Source: UBA2330 sp035443185 (GTDB taxonomy: Bacteria; Bacteroidota; Ignavibacteria; Tepidaquicellales; Tepidaquicellaceae). From it: DNA of 64,000 bases. Shown in pieces: positions 55,283 through 64,000 of this stretch (positions are counted from its first letter, which is position 1; the number at the start of each line of letters is the position of its first letter). The DNA is taken from NCBI GenBank assembly GCA_035443185.1, contig DAORRV010000004.1:1-64000 (forward strand), written 5' to 3'. The notes below the pieces were generated by a model. It had not been told where the DNA came from, did not search any database, and saw nothing but the letters and a program-made list of their open reading frames with translations. A program made the translations under genes and the position numbers.

Positions 55283-56599
55283 TTAATCTTCAATTCTCTT
55301 AATATCTGCTCCAAGATCGCTGAGTTTTTTATCAATTTCTTCATAGCCTCTGTCAATATAGACAGCACCATTTACTGTCGATTCCCCTTTTGCAATTACT
55401 CCGGCAATTAAATAAGAAAATCCGGCCCTAAGATCAGGTACATTAATTTCAGCCGAGTGAAGCGGAGTAGGTCCTTTAATTACTGCACTGTGAAAATAAT
55501 GAGTATTCGCAAATCTGCATTGAAGTCCGCCAAGACAAGTATCGTATAATTCTATTTCTGCACCCATTTTCTGCAGTTCGCTGACATAACCAAATCTTTC
55601 TTCATATACAGTTTCATGAACTATTGAAATACCTTTTGCCTGAGTCATCAAAATTACAAACGGCTGCTGCCAGTCAGTCATAAATCCCGGATGCACATTT
55701 GTTTCAATAGGTATTGAATTCATTTCCCCGTCATAATAAAATCTGATTCCTTTTTCTTTTACTTCAAATTTTCCGCCAACCCTTCTTATAGTATTAAGAA
55801 AAGTGATCAGATTTTCCTGCACTGCATTCTCAATAAAAATATCACCTTTTGAAGCGAGTCCTGCACATGCAAAAGAAGCTGATTGATTTCTGTCAGGAAT
55901 AACATAATGTTCGGCACCGGTTAATTTATCTACACCTTCTATAGTAATTTTTCTGTCAGTATTAATCTCAATAATTGCTCCCATTTTTTGAAGAAATTTT
56001 ATCAGATCAATAATCTCAGGCTCTACTGCTGCATTAGTAATTACAGTTCTTCCCTTTGCAAGAGTGCTGGCAATTATTATATTTTCTGTTGCACCTACAC
56101 TTGAATAATCCAGCCTGATGTTGTTACCTTTGAGATAATCAGCCTGCAGTATAAAATAATTATCTTTTACAGTTACATTACAGCCAAGTTTCTCAAGTGA
56201 ATCTATATGGAAATTTACAGGTCGTGAACCGATCTTGCATCCACCTGGGATAGGTATCTCAGCTTTTCCTGTTCTGAGCAATAAAGGTCCTGCAAGTAAA
56301 ATTGCTATTCTGTTTTTATTTCCGAGCTCTTCAGAAATATGTGAAGTTTCAATTTTTTCCGATTTTGATCTTAAAATATCATCTTCGAATTCTATTTTAC
56401 TTCCAAGTGAAGAACATATTTCCGTTGTAATGGTAAGGTCACTTATTTTATTTGGTGAATTGTGAAGGATACATTCTTCTTCAGTAAGGAGTGATGCAAC
56501 TAATAATTTTGTAGCTGAATTTTTTGCTCCGCTGACTTTCACTTTTCCATGTAATGGTCTTCCGCCTTTTATTAAAAATTTTGTATTTATTCCGGACAA
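55283..56599 (-). CDS. murA: UDP-N-acetylglucosamine 1-carboxyvinyltransferase
   Basis: This 438-residue enzyme carries out the first committed step of peptidoglycan synthesis, adding enolpyruvate from PEP to UDP-GlcNAc. The catalytic loop IPGGCKIGSRPVNFH places the active cysteine at 121, so the fosfomycin-sensitive Cys form is present rather than Asp. Lys26 and Asn27 in SGAKNSATKL and the ending DRGYEEIDKKLSDLGADIKR are standard. It lies between the carboxyltransferase and accA genes with gaps of 48-62 bases. Confidence 0.97.
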   Translation of the reverse strand: MSGINTKFLIKGGRPLHGKVKVSGAKNSATKLLVASLLTEEECILHNSPNKISDLTITTEICSSLGSKIEFEDDILRSKSEKIETSHISEELGNKNRIAILLAGPLLLRTGKAEIPIPGGCKIGSRPVNFHIDSLEKLGCNVTVKDNYFILQADYLKGNNIRLDYSSVGATENIIIASTLAKGRTVITNAAVEPEIIDLIKFLQKMGAIIEINTDRKITIEGVDKLTGAEHYVIPDRNQSASFACAGLASKGDIFIENAVQENLITFLNTIRRVGGKFEVKEKGIRFYYDGEMNSIPIETNVHPGFMTDWQQPFVILMTQAKGISIVHETVYEERFGYVSELQKMGAEIELYDTCLGGLQCRFANTHYFHSAVIKGPTPLHSAEINVPDLRAGFSYLIAGVIAKGESTVNGAVYIDRGYEEIDKKLSDLGADIKRIED

Positions 56600-56647
56600 T
56601 TTTTTCTATTAAATTTATTTCAATTGAATATAATTTGCTGAATTTGA

Positions 56648-57601
56648 TCAGTCTTTGAAAAATCCCATCTCACCGAATTTCTTTATCCTGTTATCAAGAA
56701 ATTTATCTTTTTTGATCTTACTTACTACATCTAATTCTTCAATCAATGCTTTTTTTAAAAATTCAGCAGCCTGCACATGATCTCGGTGAGCTCCGCCTTC
56801 AGGCTCTTCTACTATTCTGTCAATTATTTTTAGCTCGAGCATATCTTTTGCAGTGAGCTTTAATGATTCAGCAGCCTGTTCTTTAAAATCCCAGCTCCTC
56901 CATAAAATTTGAGAACATGACTCAGGAGCAATTACGGAATACCAGCAGTATTTTAACATTAAAATCCTGTCACCAATACCTATTCCTAATGCTCCGCCTG
57001 AGGCACCTTCTCCGATAATTGCAACAATTATCGGAACCTTCAGACCTGACATCTCATAAAGATTTCTTGCAATAGCTTCTGCCTGTCCCCTTTCCTCAGC
57101 TTCGATACCCGGATATGCACCCGGAGTATCGATCAAAGTAATTACAGGTTTATTAAATTTTTCAGCAAGCTTCATTAATCTTAAAGCTTTTCTGTAACCT
57201 TCTGGATTGGGCATGCCAAAATTTCTGTAAAGATTTGATTTTGTATCACGTCCTTTTTGCTGACCAATTATCATTACAGTTCTGTCATCAAGTTTCGCAA
57301 ATCCACCAACTATAGCTTTATCATCACCAAAATATCTGTCACCGTGGAGCTCAACAAAATTATCAGTCATCAAATAAATATAATCCAAAGCAAATGGTCT
57401 TTCAGGATGTCTTGCAAGCTGAACGATCTGCCATGGAGTCAGATTACTGAATATCTCTTTTCTTAATAAATTTATTCTCTCTTCCAGTTTACTGATTTCA
57501 TGTGAAATATCAAGTTGATCTGACATCTTTCTCATCTCCTCGATCTTATTTTCAAGTGTAATTATTGGTTTCTCAATTTCTAAATAATTTTGAACTGCCA
57601 T
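56648..57601 (-). CDS. accA: Acetyl-CoA carboxylase carboxyltransferase subunit alpha
   Basis: This 317-residue protein has the AccA features: the N-terminal coiled helix (ISKLEERINLLRKEIFSNLT), TPWQIVQLARHPERPFALDY, GQQKGRDTK, TLIDTPGAYPGIEAEERGQA and GEGASGGALGIGIGDRILML. With AccD it transfers the carboxyl group to acetyl-CoA to make malonyl-CoA. accD is not in the window. The stop lies 48 bases before murA, and the start is 2 bases after the GT2 fusion gene stop. Confidence 0.97.
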   Translation of the reverse strand: MAVQNYLEIEKPIITLENKIEEMRKMSDQLDISHEISKLEERINLLRKEIFSNLTPWQIVQLARHPERPFALDYIYLMTDNFVELHGDRYFGDDKAIVGGFAKLDDRTVMIIGQQKGRDTKSNLYRNFGMPNPEGYRKALRLMKLAEKFNKPVITLIDTPGAYPGIEAEERGQAEAIARNLYEMSGLKVPIIVAIIGEGASGGALGIGIGDRILMLKYCWYSVIAPESCSQILWRSWDFKEQAAESLKLTAKDMLELKIIDRIVEEPEGGAHRDHVQAAEFLKKALIEELDVVSKIKKDKFLDNRIKKFGEMGFFKD

Positions 57602-57603
57602 AA

Positions 57604-59556
57604 CTATTTTTTAAATGTTAATATAAAAGTTTTTAGTAGTATCTCAATATCAAGTATCAAAGACTGATTTTTTGCATAAAATAAATTCATGTTGAGTATT
57701 TCTTCTGAGGAAACTCCTTTATAATAATTCAACTGAACAAGTCCGGTAAGTCCTTTCTTACCTATATATTGTTTCTTGTTATTGTCCAGCCATACCGGAT
57801 AACCTACAAAACTGGTATTTCCATAAAAAACATCCGGAAGCAATAAAAGCTTTGAGAAATGTTTCGAAGGTTTATATCTGAATAACTTCATCAGGATTAT
57901 CAAAACGGGGTAAACCGAAATGAGAAGAATTACTGAGAATATTATGTCAAAAGATCTTTTTAAAAATATATTTAATTTATTATTAATATTATATTCAATT
58001 TCTATTAGGTTAATCTCATCAATACTGCTGGTATTTAATTTTGACAGCATAAGCTCTTTGCCTGAGGGGAAAATCCTGAACCTGACATTTCTGTTCCGCA
58101 TATCCCACATAAGATTGAGCATGTCCTGATTAGAAAAAAGATTACCTGCAAATACTACTTCGTCAATTTTATTTATAGTGATAATTTCTTCCAGTTCTGA
58201 AATATTATTTTTTTTGGAAACATCTGAATAATGAAATATATTATATTTTGAATTCAATTTATCTTCTACATTCTGACTAAGCTTTTCGCTGCCTACCTGC
58301 AGAAGATTTACTTTATTTAGGAGAATGTTTTTCGATACAAAAAATAAGTACAGTTTATATACGCCCCGGAATATCAGCAGGAAAAAAATTGACAATACAG
58401 TTGATGCAAGTATCACACTTCTTGAAAAAGCATATTCTTTAAAGAAATATGTTATTGAAGAGTTTATAAAAAATCCGACGATCACTGCGTTGAAGGTATT
58501 TCGAAGTGAAAGGAAATGCTTTTTGGAATATGATCCGAATATTGCAAGAGTCACAAGCCATATCAATACGTATATTGAAATGATGAACATGTAATCTTTA
58601 TTCGGAAAAATATCAAATCTGATCTTTACAGAAATTATCAGCGATAGAAATAAAAGAAGAATATCTGAGATCGGGAATATAAATAATCTGATGATCCTCT
58701 GCAGATATGAAAACAAAGATCTCCAGAAGATTCCAAACTGAAGAAGCGGTGACAATGATCTTGAAAATCCTGTGAAATTTTTTTTTACAAAAATTATCAT
58801 GGCACCATAGAAATTATTCACATAAGATAAATTAGTCTTGCGTGTACTCTCTCCTTTAAAATGTATTGTCGTAACTTCAGGAAAATAATAAATTTTAAAT
58901 CCGTGTTTCTTTATTCTGAAGCAAAGATCAATATCTTCACCGTACATAAAATAATCTTCATCAAAGTATCCTGTTTTTTCCAAAACCTCTTTTGGAATAA
59001 ACATAAACGCACCGCAGATAGCATCTACTTCCCATGTTTTATCTTCGTCGAGATATGTGAGATTATATTTTCCGAATATTTTGCTTTGAGGAAATAATGA
59101 TGATAGACCAAGTATCCTTGGTATTGCAACAGATGGTATCGGAAAACTTCTTTTACATGCTGAGTCAAGTTTACCGTTACCGAGGATCAGCTTTGATGTG
59201 ACAGCACCGGTATGCTTATGTTCATCACAAAATTTTATAAGCTTATTAAATGTATTTTCTTCAAGGAGTGTATCAGGATTTAGAATTAAAATATATTTTC
59301 CCAAAGCTTTCTTTATTGCAATATTGTTGGCTTTGGAAAAACCAATGTTCTTTGAATTCCTGATCACATTAACATCAGGATATTTTTTTTCTATATGCTC
59401 CGGACTTTCATCTATCGAATTATTATCAACTAAAAAAATTTCGAGACTGTATTCGTTATTGTTTGCGGTGTAAATTGAGGCTATGCAGTTATCGACAAGT
59501 TCCTTTACATTGTAGTTTACAATTATAACCGAAATGTCGAATGCTTTGGAGTTCAT
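57604..59556 (-). CDS. GT2 glycosyltransferase fused to a decayed polyprenyl sugar-transferase domain
   Basis: This 650-residue protein has a GT2 domain at about 1-250, with VIIVNYNVKELVDNCIASIY, the DXD-like LILNPDTLLE and the FMYGEDIDLCFRIKKHGF motif of rhamnosyltransferase-like enzymes. Residues about 260-400 contain several membrane helices, and 405-520 form a CoA-binding-like domain (HYSDVSKK, IDEVVFAGN). A C-terminal part (about 540-650) starts like a sugar transferase (LKRSFDIIFSVILLISVYPV) and ends like one (GLTGLVQLNYYKG). It lacks the usual K-x-E-R-x-G, FRSM and DELPQ blocks, so this half is probably inactive. Contrast the intact neighbour at 60343. Confidence 0.82.
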   Translation of the reverse strand: MNSKAFDISVIIVNYNVKELVDNCIASIYTANNNEYSLEIFLVDNNSIDESPEHIEKKYPDVNVIRNSKNIGFSKANNIAIKKALGKYILILNPDTLLEENTFNKLIKFCDEHKHTGAVTSKLILGNGKLDSACKRSFPIPSVAIPRILGLSSLFPQSKIFGKYNLTYLDEDKTWEVDAICGAFMFIPKEVLEKTGYFDEDYFMYGEDIDLCFRIKKHGFKIYYFPEVTTIHFKGESTRKTNLSYVNNFYGAMIIFVKKNFTGFSRSLSPLLQFGIFWRSLFSYLQRIIRLFIFPISDILLLFLSLIISVKIRFDIFPNKDYMFIISIYVLIWLVTLAIFGSYSKKHFLSLRNTFNAVIVGFFINSSITYFFKEYAFSRSVILASTVLSIFFLLIFRGVYKLYLFFVSKNILLNKVNLLQVGSEKLSQNVEDKLNSKYNIFHYSDVSKKNNISELEEIITINKIDEVVFAGNLFSNQDMLNLMWDMRNRNVRFRIFPSGKELMLSKLNTSSIDEINLIEIEYNINNKLNIFLKRSFDIIFSVILLISVYPVLIILMKLFRYKPSKHFSKLLLLPDVFYGNTSFVGYPVWLDNNKKQYIGKKGLTGLVQLNYYKGVSSEEILNMNLFYAKNQSLILDIEILLKTFILTFKK

Positions 59557-59617
59557 TTAATGATTTTTGATATACAGGAAATTTCATAAAATTCTGAAAT
59601 TCATTTACATAAAAAAA

Positions 59618-60340
59618 TTATAACTTCCCGAATACCGATTTGAATTTTAATTTCCAGACCATGAAATATGCTTCATATACTACTTTGCGGGACATCTTGG
59701 ATTCACCTTCCCTTCTGTCAATAAATAGTATAGGAACTTCGATTATCTTGAATCCTTTTTTATACATCTTAAATTTCATCTCGATCTGAAATGAATATCC
59801 GTTTGATCTTACATTATCAAGATCTATCTTCTTCAGCGAATCAACTTTGTAGCACATAAATCCTGCCGTTGTATCCATTACTTTCAGACCTGTAACTGCT
59901 CTTGTATAAACTGATGCGAGATAGCTAAGGATAAGTCTTCTAAGAGGCCAGTTCAGAACAGAAATTCCGTCAATGTATCTTGATCCGATCACAAGATCAT
60001 AACCTTCATCGATCTTCTCAATAAAACCTTTAAGATATTTTGGATCATGAGAAAAATCAGCATCCATTTCAAAGACGCAGTCATACTTTTCTTTTATTGC
60101 ATATCTGAATCCTGCGACATAAGCAGTTCCAAGACCAAGTTTTTTTTCACGCTTTAAAATATTTACATGATTGTTGTTAAGATCTTCAACAAGTTTTGCA
60201 GTTCCGTCCGGTGAATTATCATCGACTACAAGTATATTGTATTCATTATCCTGATCACTGTTTTCAAGAATCAACGGAATGATCTTTAATATATTATCAG
60301 CTTCATTATATGTAGGAATGATCACTAATATTCTTTTCAA
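59618..60340 (-). CDS. Polyprenol-phosphate mannose synthase-like GT2
   Basis: This 240-residue cytoplasmic GT2 opens with ILVIIPTYNEADNILKIIP, has VDDNSPDGTAKLV, the metal-binding FEMDADFSHDP and the RREGESKMS end motif of the DPM1/Ppm1 catalytic domain. There is no C-terminal membrane domain. It makes a polyprenyl-phosphate sugar (likely mannose or glucose) for glycan assembly. It ends 61 bases before the GT2 fusion gene and lies 2 bases after the sugar-transferase gene. Confidence 0.9.
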   Translation of the reverse strand: MKRILVIIPTYNEADNILKIIPLILENSDQDNEYNILVVDDNSPDGTAKLVEDLNNNHVNILKREKKLGLGTAYVAGFRYAIKEKYDCVFEMDADFSHDPKYLKGFIEKIDEGYDLVIGSRYIDGISVLNWPLRRLILSYLASVYTRAVTGLKVMDTTAGFMCYKVDSLKKIDLDNVRSNGYSFQIEMKFKMYKKGFKIIEVPILFIDRREGESKMSRKVVYEAYFMVWKLKFKSVFGKL

Positions 60341-60342
60341 AT

Positions 60343-61728
60343 TCAGTGACCTTTCATTAATAGAATTACAATAATAGTATTTATCATTATTTTGAAATCT
60401 AATTTTAAACTCATGTTTTCTATGTAATAAAAATCAAATTGAATTTTCGATTTTACATCATCCACAGAAGTGTCATATTTATGTTTTATCTGTGCCCAGC
60501 CGGTAATACCGGGTTTTACAGATAATCTTTTATAATAATAAGGTATTTCTTTTTTCAATTGCTCTACAAAAAAAGGTCTCTCAGGTCTTGGACCAATAAG
60601 ACTCATTTCGTTTTTCAAAACATTAAACATCTGAGGTATTTCATCTATATATAATTTCCTCAACAGTTTTCCAAAATTTGTAATCCTCGGATCATTATCC
60701 CCTGCCCATTCAGGACCATATTCTTCGGAGTTTATAACCATTGACCTGAACTTATACATAACAAATATCAATCCCTTTTTTCCGACTCTTTCTTGTTTAT
60801 AAAACACCGGTCCGTCAGAAGTTAGTTTTACTAAAATTCCTACGATCAAAAGTAACGGTGAAAGAAATATCAAAGTTATACCTGAAATTATTACATCAAT
60901 AATTCTTTTTGTAAGTAATCCGGCCGGAGACATAATATCAGGCATTACTTCAATCAGCGGTACTCCATAAATCTGATTTGTTCTTGCCATTCCGCTGACT
61001 ATCTCATACATGTCAGGTAAAATTTTTAAATTAACTTTTTCTTCACTGCAGTATCTTATTACATCAATAAGTTTATCCTTTTCATTCAATTCAAGAGCAA
61101 TAAGAATTTCAGATATTTCCTTTTCAGCAATTATATTTTTAATTTCATTAAGTCCTGCAATACCGCTGTTTTCATTACCTGTGTCTGGATCTTCTATACT
61201 AATATACCCGGCAAATCTGTATCCAAGCTGAGGATATTTTATGATCATGTTTTTCAGCTCAGAAGCTTTTTCACCTCTGCCGACAATTAATGTCTCCCTG
61301 AGACCAATTCCTTTTTCAAGTAAATTCCTTTGAATACTTCTGATAATGATCCTGCCTGTACTAATGAAGACAACCGTAAGAATCCAGTATATCAGAATAA
61401 GAAATCTGGAAATGATCGGTGCATCATTCATCATGTCATCCAGATATATAAGAAAGAACAATATGAAACAACCTACTGAAACTGTTTTAAATACAGAAGA
61501 AAATTCATCAAATCTTGATCTTACAAACCAGTGCTGATATAATCCAGCAAATGAAAAAATTATCAACCAGTAAAAATAAATTGCAATAAGCGGCGCGATA
61601 AATGCCGGCGGGTTTGTATAATTGATCCAACCGGTATCAACCCTGATATAATAATAAACTGTCCATGCCAATGAAATAAAGATCAGATCGGACAGAAATA
61701 AAAATATTTTTTCCTTCCTCTTGGTCAA
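60343..61728 (-). CDS. Undecaprenyl-phosphate sugar-1-phosphate transferase (WcaJ/WbaP type)
   Basis: This 461-residue protein has four N-terminal membrane helices (about 8-130), a CoA-binding-like domain (about 140-265) and an intact bacterial sugar-transferase core. The core starts with the membrane hairpin KRIIDVIISGITLIFLSPLL, then KQERVGKKG, YKFRSM, LYIDEIPQMFNVLKNEMSLI, GPRPERP and KPGITGWAQ. It starts polysaccharide repeat-unit synthesis by moving a hexose-phosphate onto undecaprenyl phosphate. All catalytic motifs, including the Asp-Glu pair in IDEIPQ, are present. Confidence 0.95.
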   Translation of the reverse strand: MTKRKEKIFLFLSDLIFISLAWTVYYYIRVDTGWINYTNPPAFIAPLIAIYFYWLIIFSFAGLYQHWFVRSRFDEFSSVFKTVSVGCFILFFLIYLDDMMNDAPIISRFLILIYWILTVVFISTGRIIIRSIQRNLLEKGIGLRETLIVGRGEKASELKNMIIKYPQLGYRFAGYISIEDPDTGNENSGIAGLNEIKNIIAEKEISEILIALELNEKDKLIDVIRYCSEEKVNLKILPDMYEIVSGMARTNQIYGVPLIEVMPDIMSPAGLLTKRIIDVIISGITLIFLSPLLLIVGILVKLTSDGPVFYKQERVGKKGLIFVMYKFRSMVINSEEYGPEWAGDNDPRITNFGKLLRKLYIDEIPQMFNVLKNEMSLIGPRPERPFFVEQLKKEIPYYYKRLSVKPGITGWAQIKHKYDTSVDDVKSKIQFDFYYIENMSLKLDFKIMINTIIVILLMKGH

Positions 61729-61763
61729 ATTTTCTGACTAATATTCTAAATTATTTTCTATGA

Positions 61764-62480
61764 TTAAAAATCATAACCTGCAGATACTGCATCATTGTAA
61801 AACATTTTTACCGTATCAAGCGAAAGCTCTTTCAGATCTTTACCAACCATTTTCAGTTTTTTCAAAAGATCATTTGTAACTGTAATAATATGACATCCAC
61901 ATTCATCTGCCTGTATTATATTCAGTAACTCTCTTGAACTCGCCCAAAGTAATTCAACTTTCTCAGAACTTTTTACAATCTCATAACTCTCTTTCATATA
62001 AGGGATCGGATCTCTGCCTGTATCTGCAATCCTTCCTGCAAAGACTGAAATAATAGAAGGTGTATTTTTATCAAGACTCTCATATACTTTTCTCACCTGA
62101 TCTATTGTAAGTATAGCAGTTACATTCAGCTTAAAACCTTTTGATGATAATTTATTTATCAGCTCATATGATGGTTTATCTTTCGTATTTGTTACAGGAA
62201 TTTTTATATACACGTTCTCTCCCCAGCTTGCTATTTCATTTGCCTGTCTTTCCATAGATTCAAAATCATCTGTAAACACTTCAAATGATATTGGCATATC
62301 TTTTATCTCTGCCAATACATTTTTTGCAAAAGCCACATAATCAGTAACTCCATCTTTTTTCATCAAGGTAGGATTAGTGGTAAATCCGGAAACTATACCT
62401 TCACTGTAAACTCTTTTCATTTCATCTATATTTGCTCCGTCAGAAAATATCTTTATTTTAAGATCTTTTGAACTGTTCAT
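61764..62480 (-). CDS. Transaldolase-family protein (TalC/FSA-like)
   Basis: This 238-residue TIM-barrel protein has the class I aldolase motifs IFSDGANIDEMKR, SGFTTNPTLMKK and the Schiff-base lysine in YIKIPVTNT (near residue 91). LNVTAILTIDQV and SVFAGRIADTGRDP follow. It resembles the small transaldolases found in sugar-biosynthesis clusters. Here it is next to heptose genes, so it may supply or use sedoheptulose phosphate; this is inference. It is 7 bases downstream of the phosphatase gene stop. Confidence 0.88.
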   Translation of the reverse strand: MNSSKDLKIKIFSDGANIDEMKRVYSEGIVSGFTTNPTLMKKDGVTDYVAFAKNVLAEIKDMPISFEVFTDDFESMERQANEIASWGENVYIKIPVTNTKDKPSYELINKLSSKGFKLNVTAILTIDQVRKVYESLDKNTPSIISVFAGRIADTGRDPIPYMKESYEIVKSSEKVELLWASSRELLNIIQADECGCHIITVTNDLLKKLKMVGKDLKELSLDTVKMFYNDAVSAGYDF

Positions 62481-62487
62481 TTATTTT

Positions 62488-63057
62488 TTATTTATTCAAA
62501 ATTATTTTTACTGCAGATTTCAGATCAACCGAAATAAAATCCGGCTTTGGTAAATCTGTATAATTATTATATTTATTTTTTATTAGAACCGTCTTTAACC
62601 CAGCATTAATACCACATTCTATGTCTGTCTCTCTGTCACCGATAAACCATGATGCATTTCTGTCAATATTATAATTCCCGACTGCCTTATCGACTAAGAA
62701 CGTTTTAGGCTTTCTGCATTCACAATTATAAGAATAACCTTCAGTAATTCCTTCCGGATGATGAAAACAATAGAAGTCATTTTTTATAAAAGCATCATCA
62801 TCATTTAAAATCTCCATAAACTTTTTTTTAACCGCAATGAGATTTTCAAGTGAAGTTTTTCCTTTTGCAAAATCAGGTTGATTTGAAATTAAAAATAATT
62901 CGAACCCATTTTTTTTTAACTCTTTTAAAGAATCTTTTACTCCGGCGAAAATTTTTATATCCTCAACTTTGTGTGGAGGTTCATATTCTTTTCTAAATTC
63001 ATTGTAGATTAGATCATTAATTACTCCATCCCTGTCAAGGAAAACTGCTTTATTCAT
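62488..63057 (-). CDS. gmhB: D-glycero-D-manno-heptose bisphosphate phosphatase-like HAD enzyme
   Basis: This 189-residue HAD phosphatase has AVFLDRDGVIND (nucleophile Asp8, acid/base Asp10), FLISNQPDFAKG and IGDRETDIECG. The GmhB zinc site is seen in CFHHPEG and YNCECRKPKT. GmhB removes the 7-phosphate (or 1,7-bisphosphate form) in nucleotide-heptose synthesis. It overlaps the SIS isomerase gene by 4 bases, so the two are translated together. Confidence 0.9.
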   Translation of the reverse strand: MNKAVFLDRDGVINDLIYNEFRKEYEPPHKVEDIKIFAGVKDSLKELKKNGFELFLISNQPDFAKGKTSLENLIAVKKKFMEILNDDDAFIKNDFYCFHHPEGITEGYSYNCECRKPKTFLVDKAVGNYNIDRNASWFIGDRETDIECGINAGLKTVLIKNKYNNYTDLPKPDFISVDLKSAVKIILNK

Positions 63058-63653
63058 TTAACTGCTGATTCCCATTTCATCTCATACTCTTTTACTGAAG
63101 GATGTGTAACAAGTAAATGCCAGACTGTCCCCTGAAAAGATTCTGTGTGAGGTGTAATTGTATCCGGATTTACTGTCGGGACTAAAACTACAGCATCAGC
63201 GACTTTAGCAGTATAGCCGCCGTCTTTTCCGACTATGCCGATTATTTTAGAACCGGTTTCTTCAGCAAACTTTAATGCATTCACCAGATTAACGCTGATA
63301 TTTTTTTCTTCATTTCCACCACCAACTGAAAATACAAAAATGCAGTCTTCTTTTTTTAAACGGCTTCCGCGCAGCCAGTTTACATAAGATGTTTCCCATC
63401 CGTCATCATTAATCCTTGCTGTAAGCTCTGACACATTATCTGACGGTGAGTAACTTTCTATACCTGCTATTTTTCTAAAATCATTCACTGCATGTGATGC
63501 ATTTCCGGCTCCGCCGCCTACTCCGAGAAAGAACAATCTTCCTCCGTTTTTTTTCAATCCCGAAATGATCTCAGCCATTTTCTCGATCTGTTCTTTATCA
63601 AGATTATTGGCGATCTCTTTTACTTCGGTTAAATATTTACTTACATAATCCAT
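63054..63653 (-). CDS. SIS-domain sugar-phosphate isomerase (GmhA-like)
   Basis: This 199-residue SIS-domain protein has the sugar-phosphate loop FFLGVGGGAGNASHAVNDFR and a second serine-glycine loop VFSVGGGNEEKN, with the TPHTESFQGTVWHLLV helix near the end. It fits sedoheptulose-7-phosphate isomerase-like proteins, the first step toward nucleotide heptose. In classical GmhA the first loop has N-G-G-S; here it is V-G-G-G, so the family is related but not identical. Neighbouring gmhB and nucleotidyltransferase genes support a heptose role. Confidence 0.83.
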   Translation of the reverse strand: MDYVSKYLTEVKEIANNLDKEQIEKMAEIISGLKKNGGRLFFLGVGGGAGNASHAVNDFRKIAGIESYSPSDNVSELTARINDDGWETSYVNWLRGSRLKKEDCIFVFSVGGGNEEKNISVNLVNALKFAEETGSKIIGIVGKDGGYTAKVADAVVLVPTVNPDTITPHTESFQGTVWHLLVTHPSVKEYEMKWESAVK

Positions 63654-63671
63654 TTATTTTTTTATGTAATA

Positions 63672-64000
63672 TTAAATTTTAGACAATAACTTTCTAGTTT
63701 CTTCCAGCCCGGAAAATGAACCTATTTCGTAAAATCTTTCCATTACTTCAAAACCTGCCAGCTCATTATTCTTTAATAATAATTTATATACTTCCGCAAG
63801 ATCAAATACTTCTTCATTGGAAAAATTTTTAAATGCACTTTGAGTAAGTATCCCAAGTCCGTAATCAATGTGTCTCATATTTTCATTCTTACTGAACTTG
63901 TCATAATTCAAAATCTTTCCGTTTTCAAATTCAATATTACTGATGTCCCATTTTCCTTCGTTTCGGAAAACTGTCATCAGACCCTTTTTATTTTGGTCTA
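63672..64000 (-). CDS. Sugar-phosphate nucleotidyltransferase, C-terminal part (5' end outside window)
   Basis: The frame is open from the window edge at 64000 to the stop near 63672. Visible residues are KKGLMTVFRNEGKWDISNIE, then FENGKILNYDKF and IDYGLGILTQSAF. This is the middle and end of a nucleotidyltransferase of the HddC (heptose-1-phosphate guanylyltransferase) group, which makes GDP-heptose. The first half, with the GTP-binding loop, lies beyond the window. An internal ATG at 63977 is not the true start. A kinase gene such as hddA may lie further upstream. Confidence 0.8.
   Translation of the reverse strand, partial: DQNKKGLMTVFRNEGKWDISNIEFENGKILNYDKFSKNENMRHIDYGLGILTQSAFKNFSNEEVFDLAEVYKLLLKNNELAGFEVMERFYEIGSFSGLEETRKLLSKI

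Overview
The window is AT-rich bacterial chromosome, densely coded on both strands. It most likely comes from a member of the Fibrobacterota-Chlorobiota-Bacteroidota side of the tree, and Ignavibacteria-like is my best guess. Three secreted proteins end in a type IX secretion sorting domain with the NYPNPFNP(T/S)T signature that I associate with Ignavibacteria. A fourth ends in a dockerin-like double calcium loop. The tmRNA tag ends in YAMAA, as I recall for Chlorobium. Many genes have AAGGAG or GGAG ribosome sites, several start with TTG, and there are no mobile elements, tRNAs or CRISPR arrays. This placement is inference and no database was searched.

Region by region. 1-11.5 kb is accessory: four copies (one cut by the window edge) of an uncharacterised helical-repeat protein family, interleaved with an acyltransferase, a 1208-residue secreted repeat protein carrying a perfect 537-bp tandem duplication, a small secreted protein, and related intergenic hairpin repeats. 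11.6-17.6 kb holds three T9SS cargo proteins (two Ycf48/BNR-type repeat proteins and an Omp28/thioredoxin-like protein). 17.6-23.5 kb is mixed metabolism: an arylamine N-acetyltransferase, a GNAT-like protein, a Bcp peroxiredoxin, a sodium:solute symporter and a methyltransferase. 23.7-31.9 kb centres on an NtrC-type two-component system. A convincing sigma-54 promoter with an upstream palindrome precedes a small acidic protein on one side. On the other side, phased TGAC repeats and a weaker sigma-54-like site precede an outer-membrane protein and a run of small envelope/stress proteins. 32.2-35.6 kb is a bacterial NHEJ pair (Ku and three-domain LigD) flanked by two paralogous tiny lipoproteins.

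36-39.8 kb is the conserved rpmH-rnpA-yidD-yidC block followed by a family 9 glycosyltransferase, with the tmRNA gene convergent to it. 40.2-50.9 kb (minus strand) carries a DUF3098-like protein, an M20 dipeptidase, a TPR protein, a PstS-like lipoprotein, a small membrane protein, TonB, an L,D-transpeptidase and the phosphate transporter pstSCAB. The 5' end of pstC looks frameshifted. 51-53.6 kb has an EgtD-like methyltransferase divergent from a tryptophanase. 53.7-57.6 kb encodes an acyl-CoA carboxyltransferase, MurA and AccA. 57.6-64 kb is a minus-strand surface-polysaccharide/heptose cluster: a GT2 protein fused to a decayed sugar-transferase domain, a DPM-type GT2, a polyprenyl-phosphate sugar transferase, a transaldolase-like protein, a heptose bisphosphate phosphatase, a SIS isomerase, and a nucleotidyltransferase running off the end.

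The points most worth following are the paralogue cluster with a near-identical 5' module and divergent 3' parts, the sigma-54 circuit with shared upstream sites around the two-component genes, the structured element at 5868-5966, the tmRNA with an apparent AAA resume codon, and the pstC frameshift.
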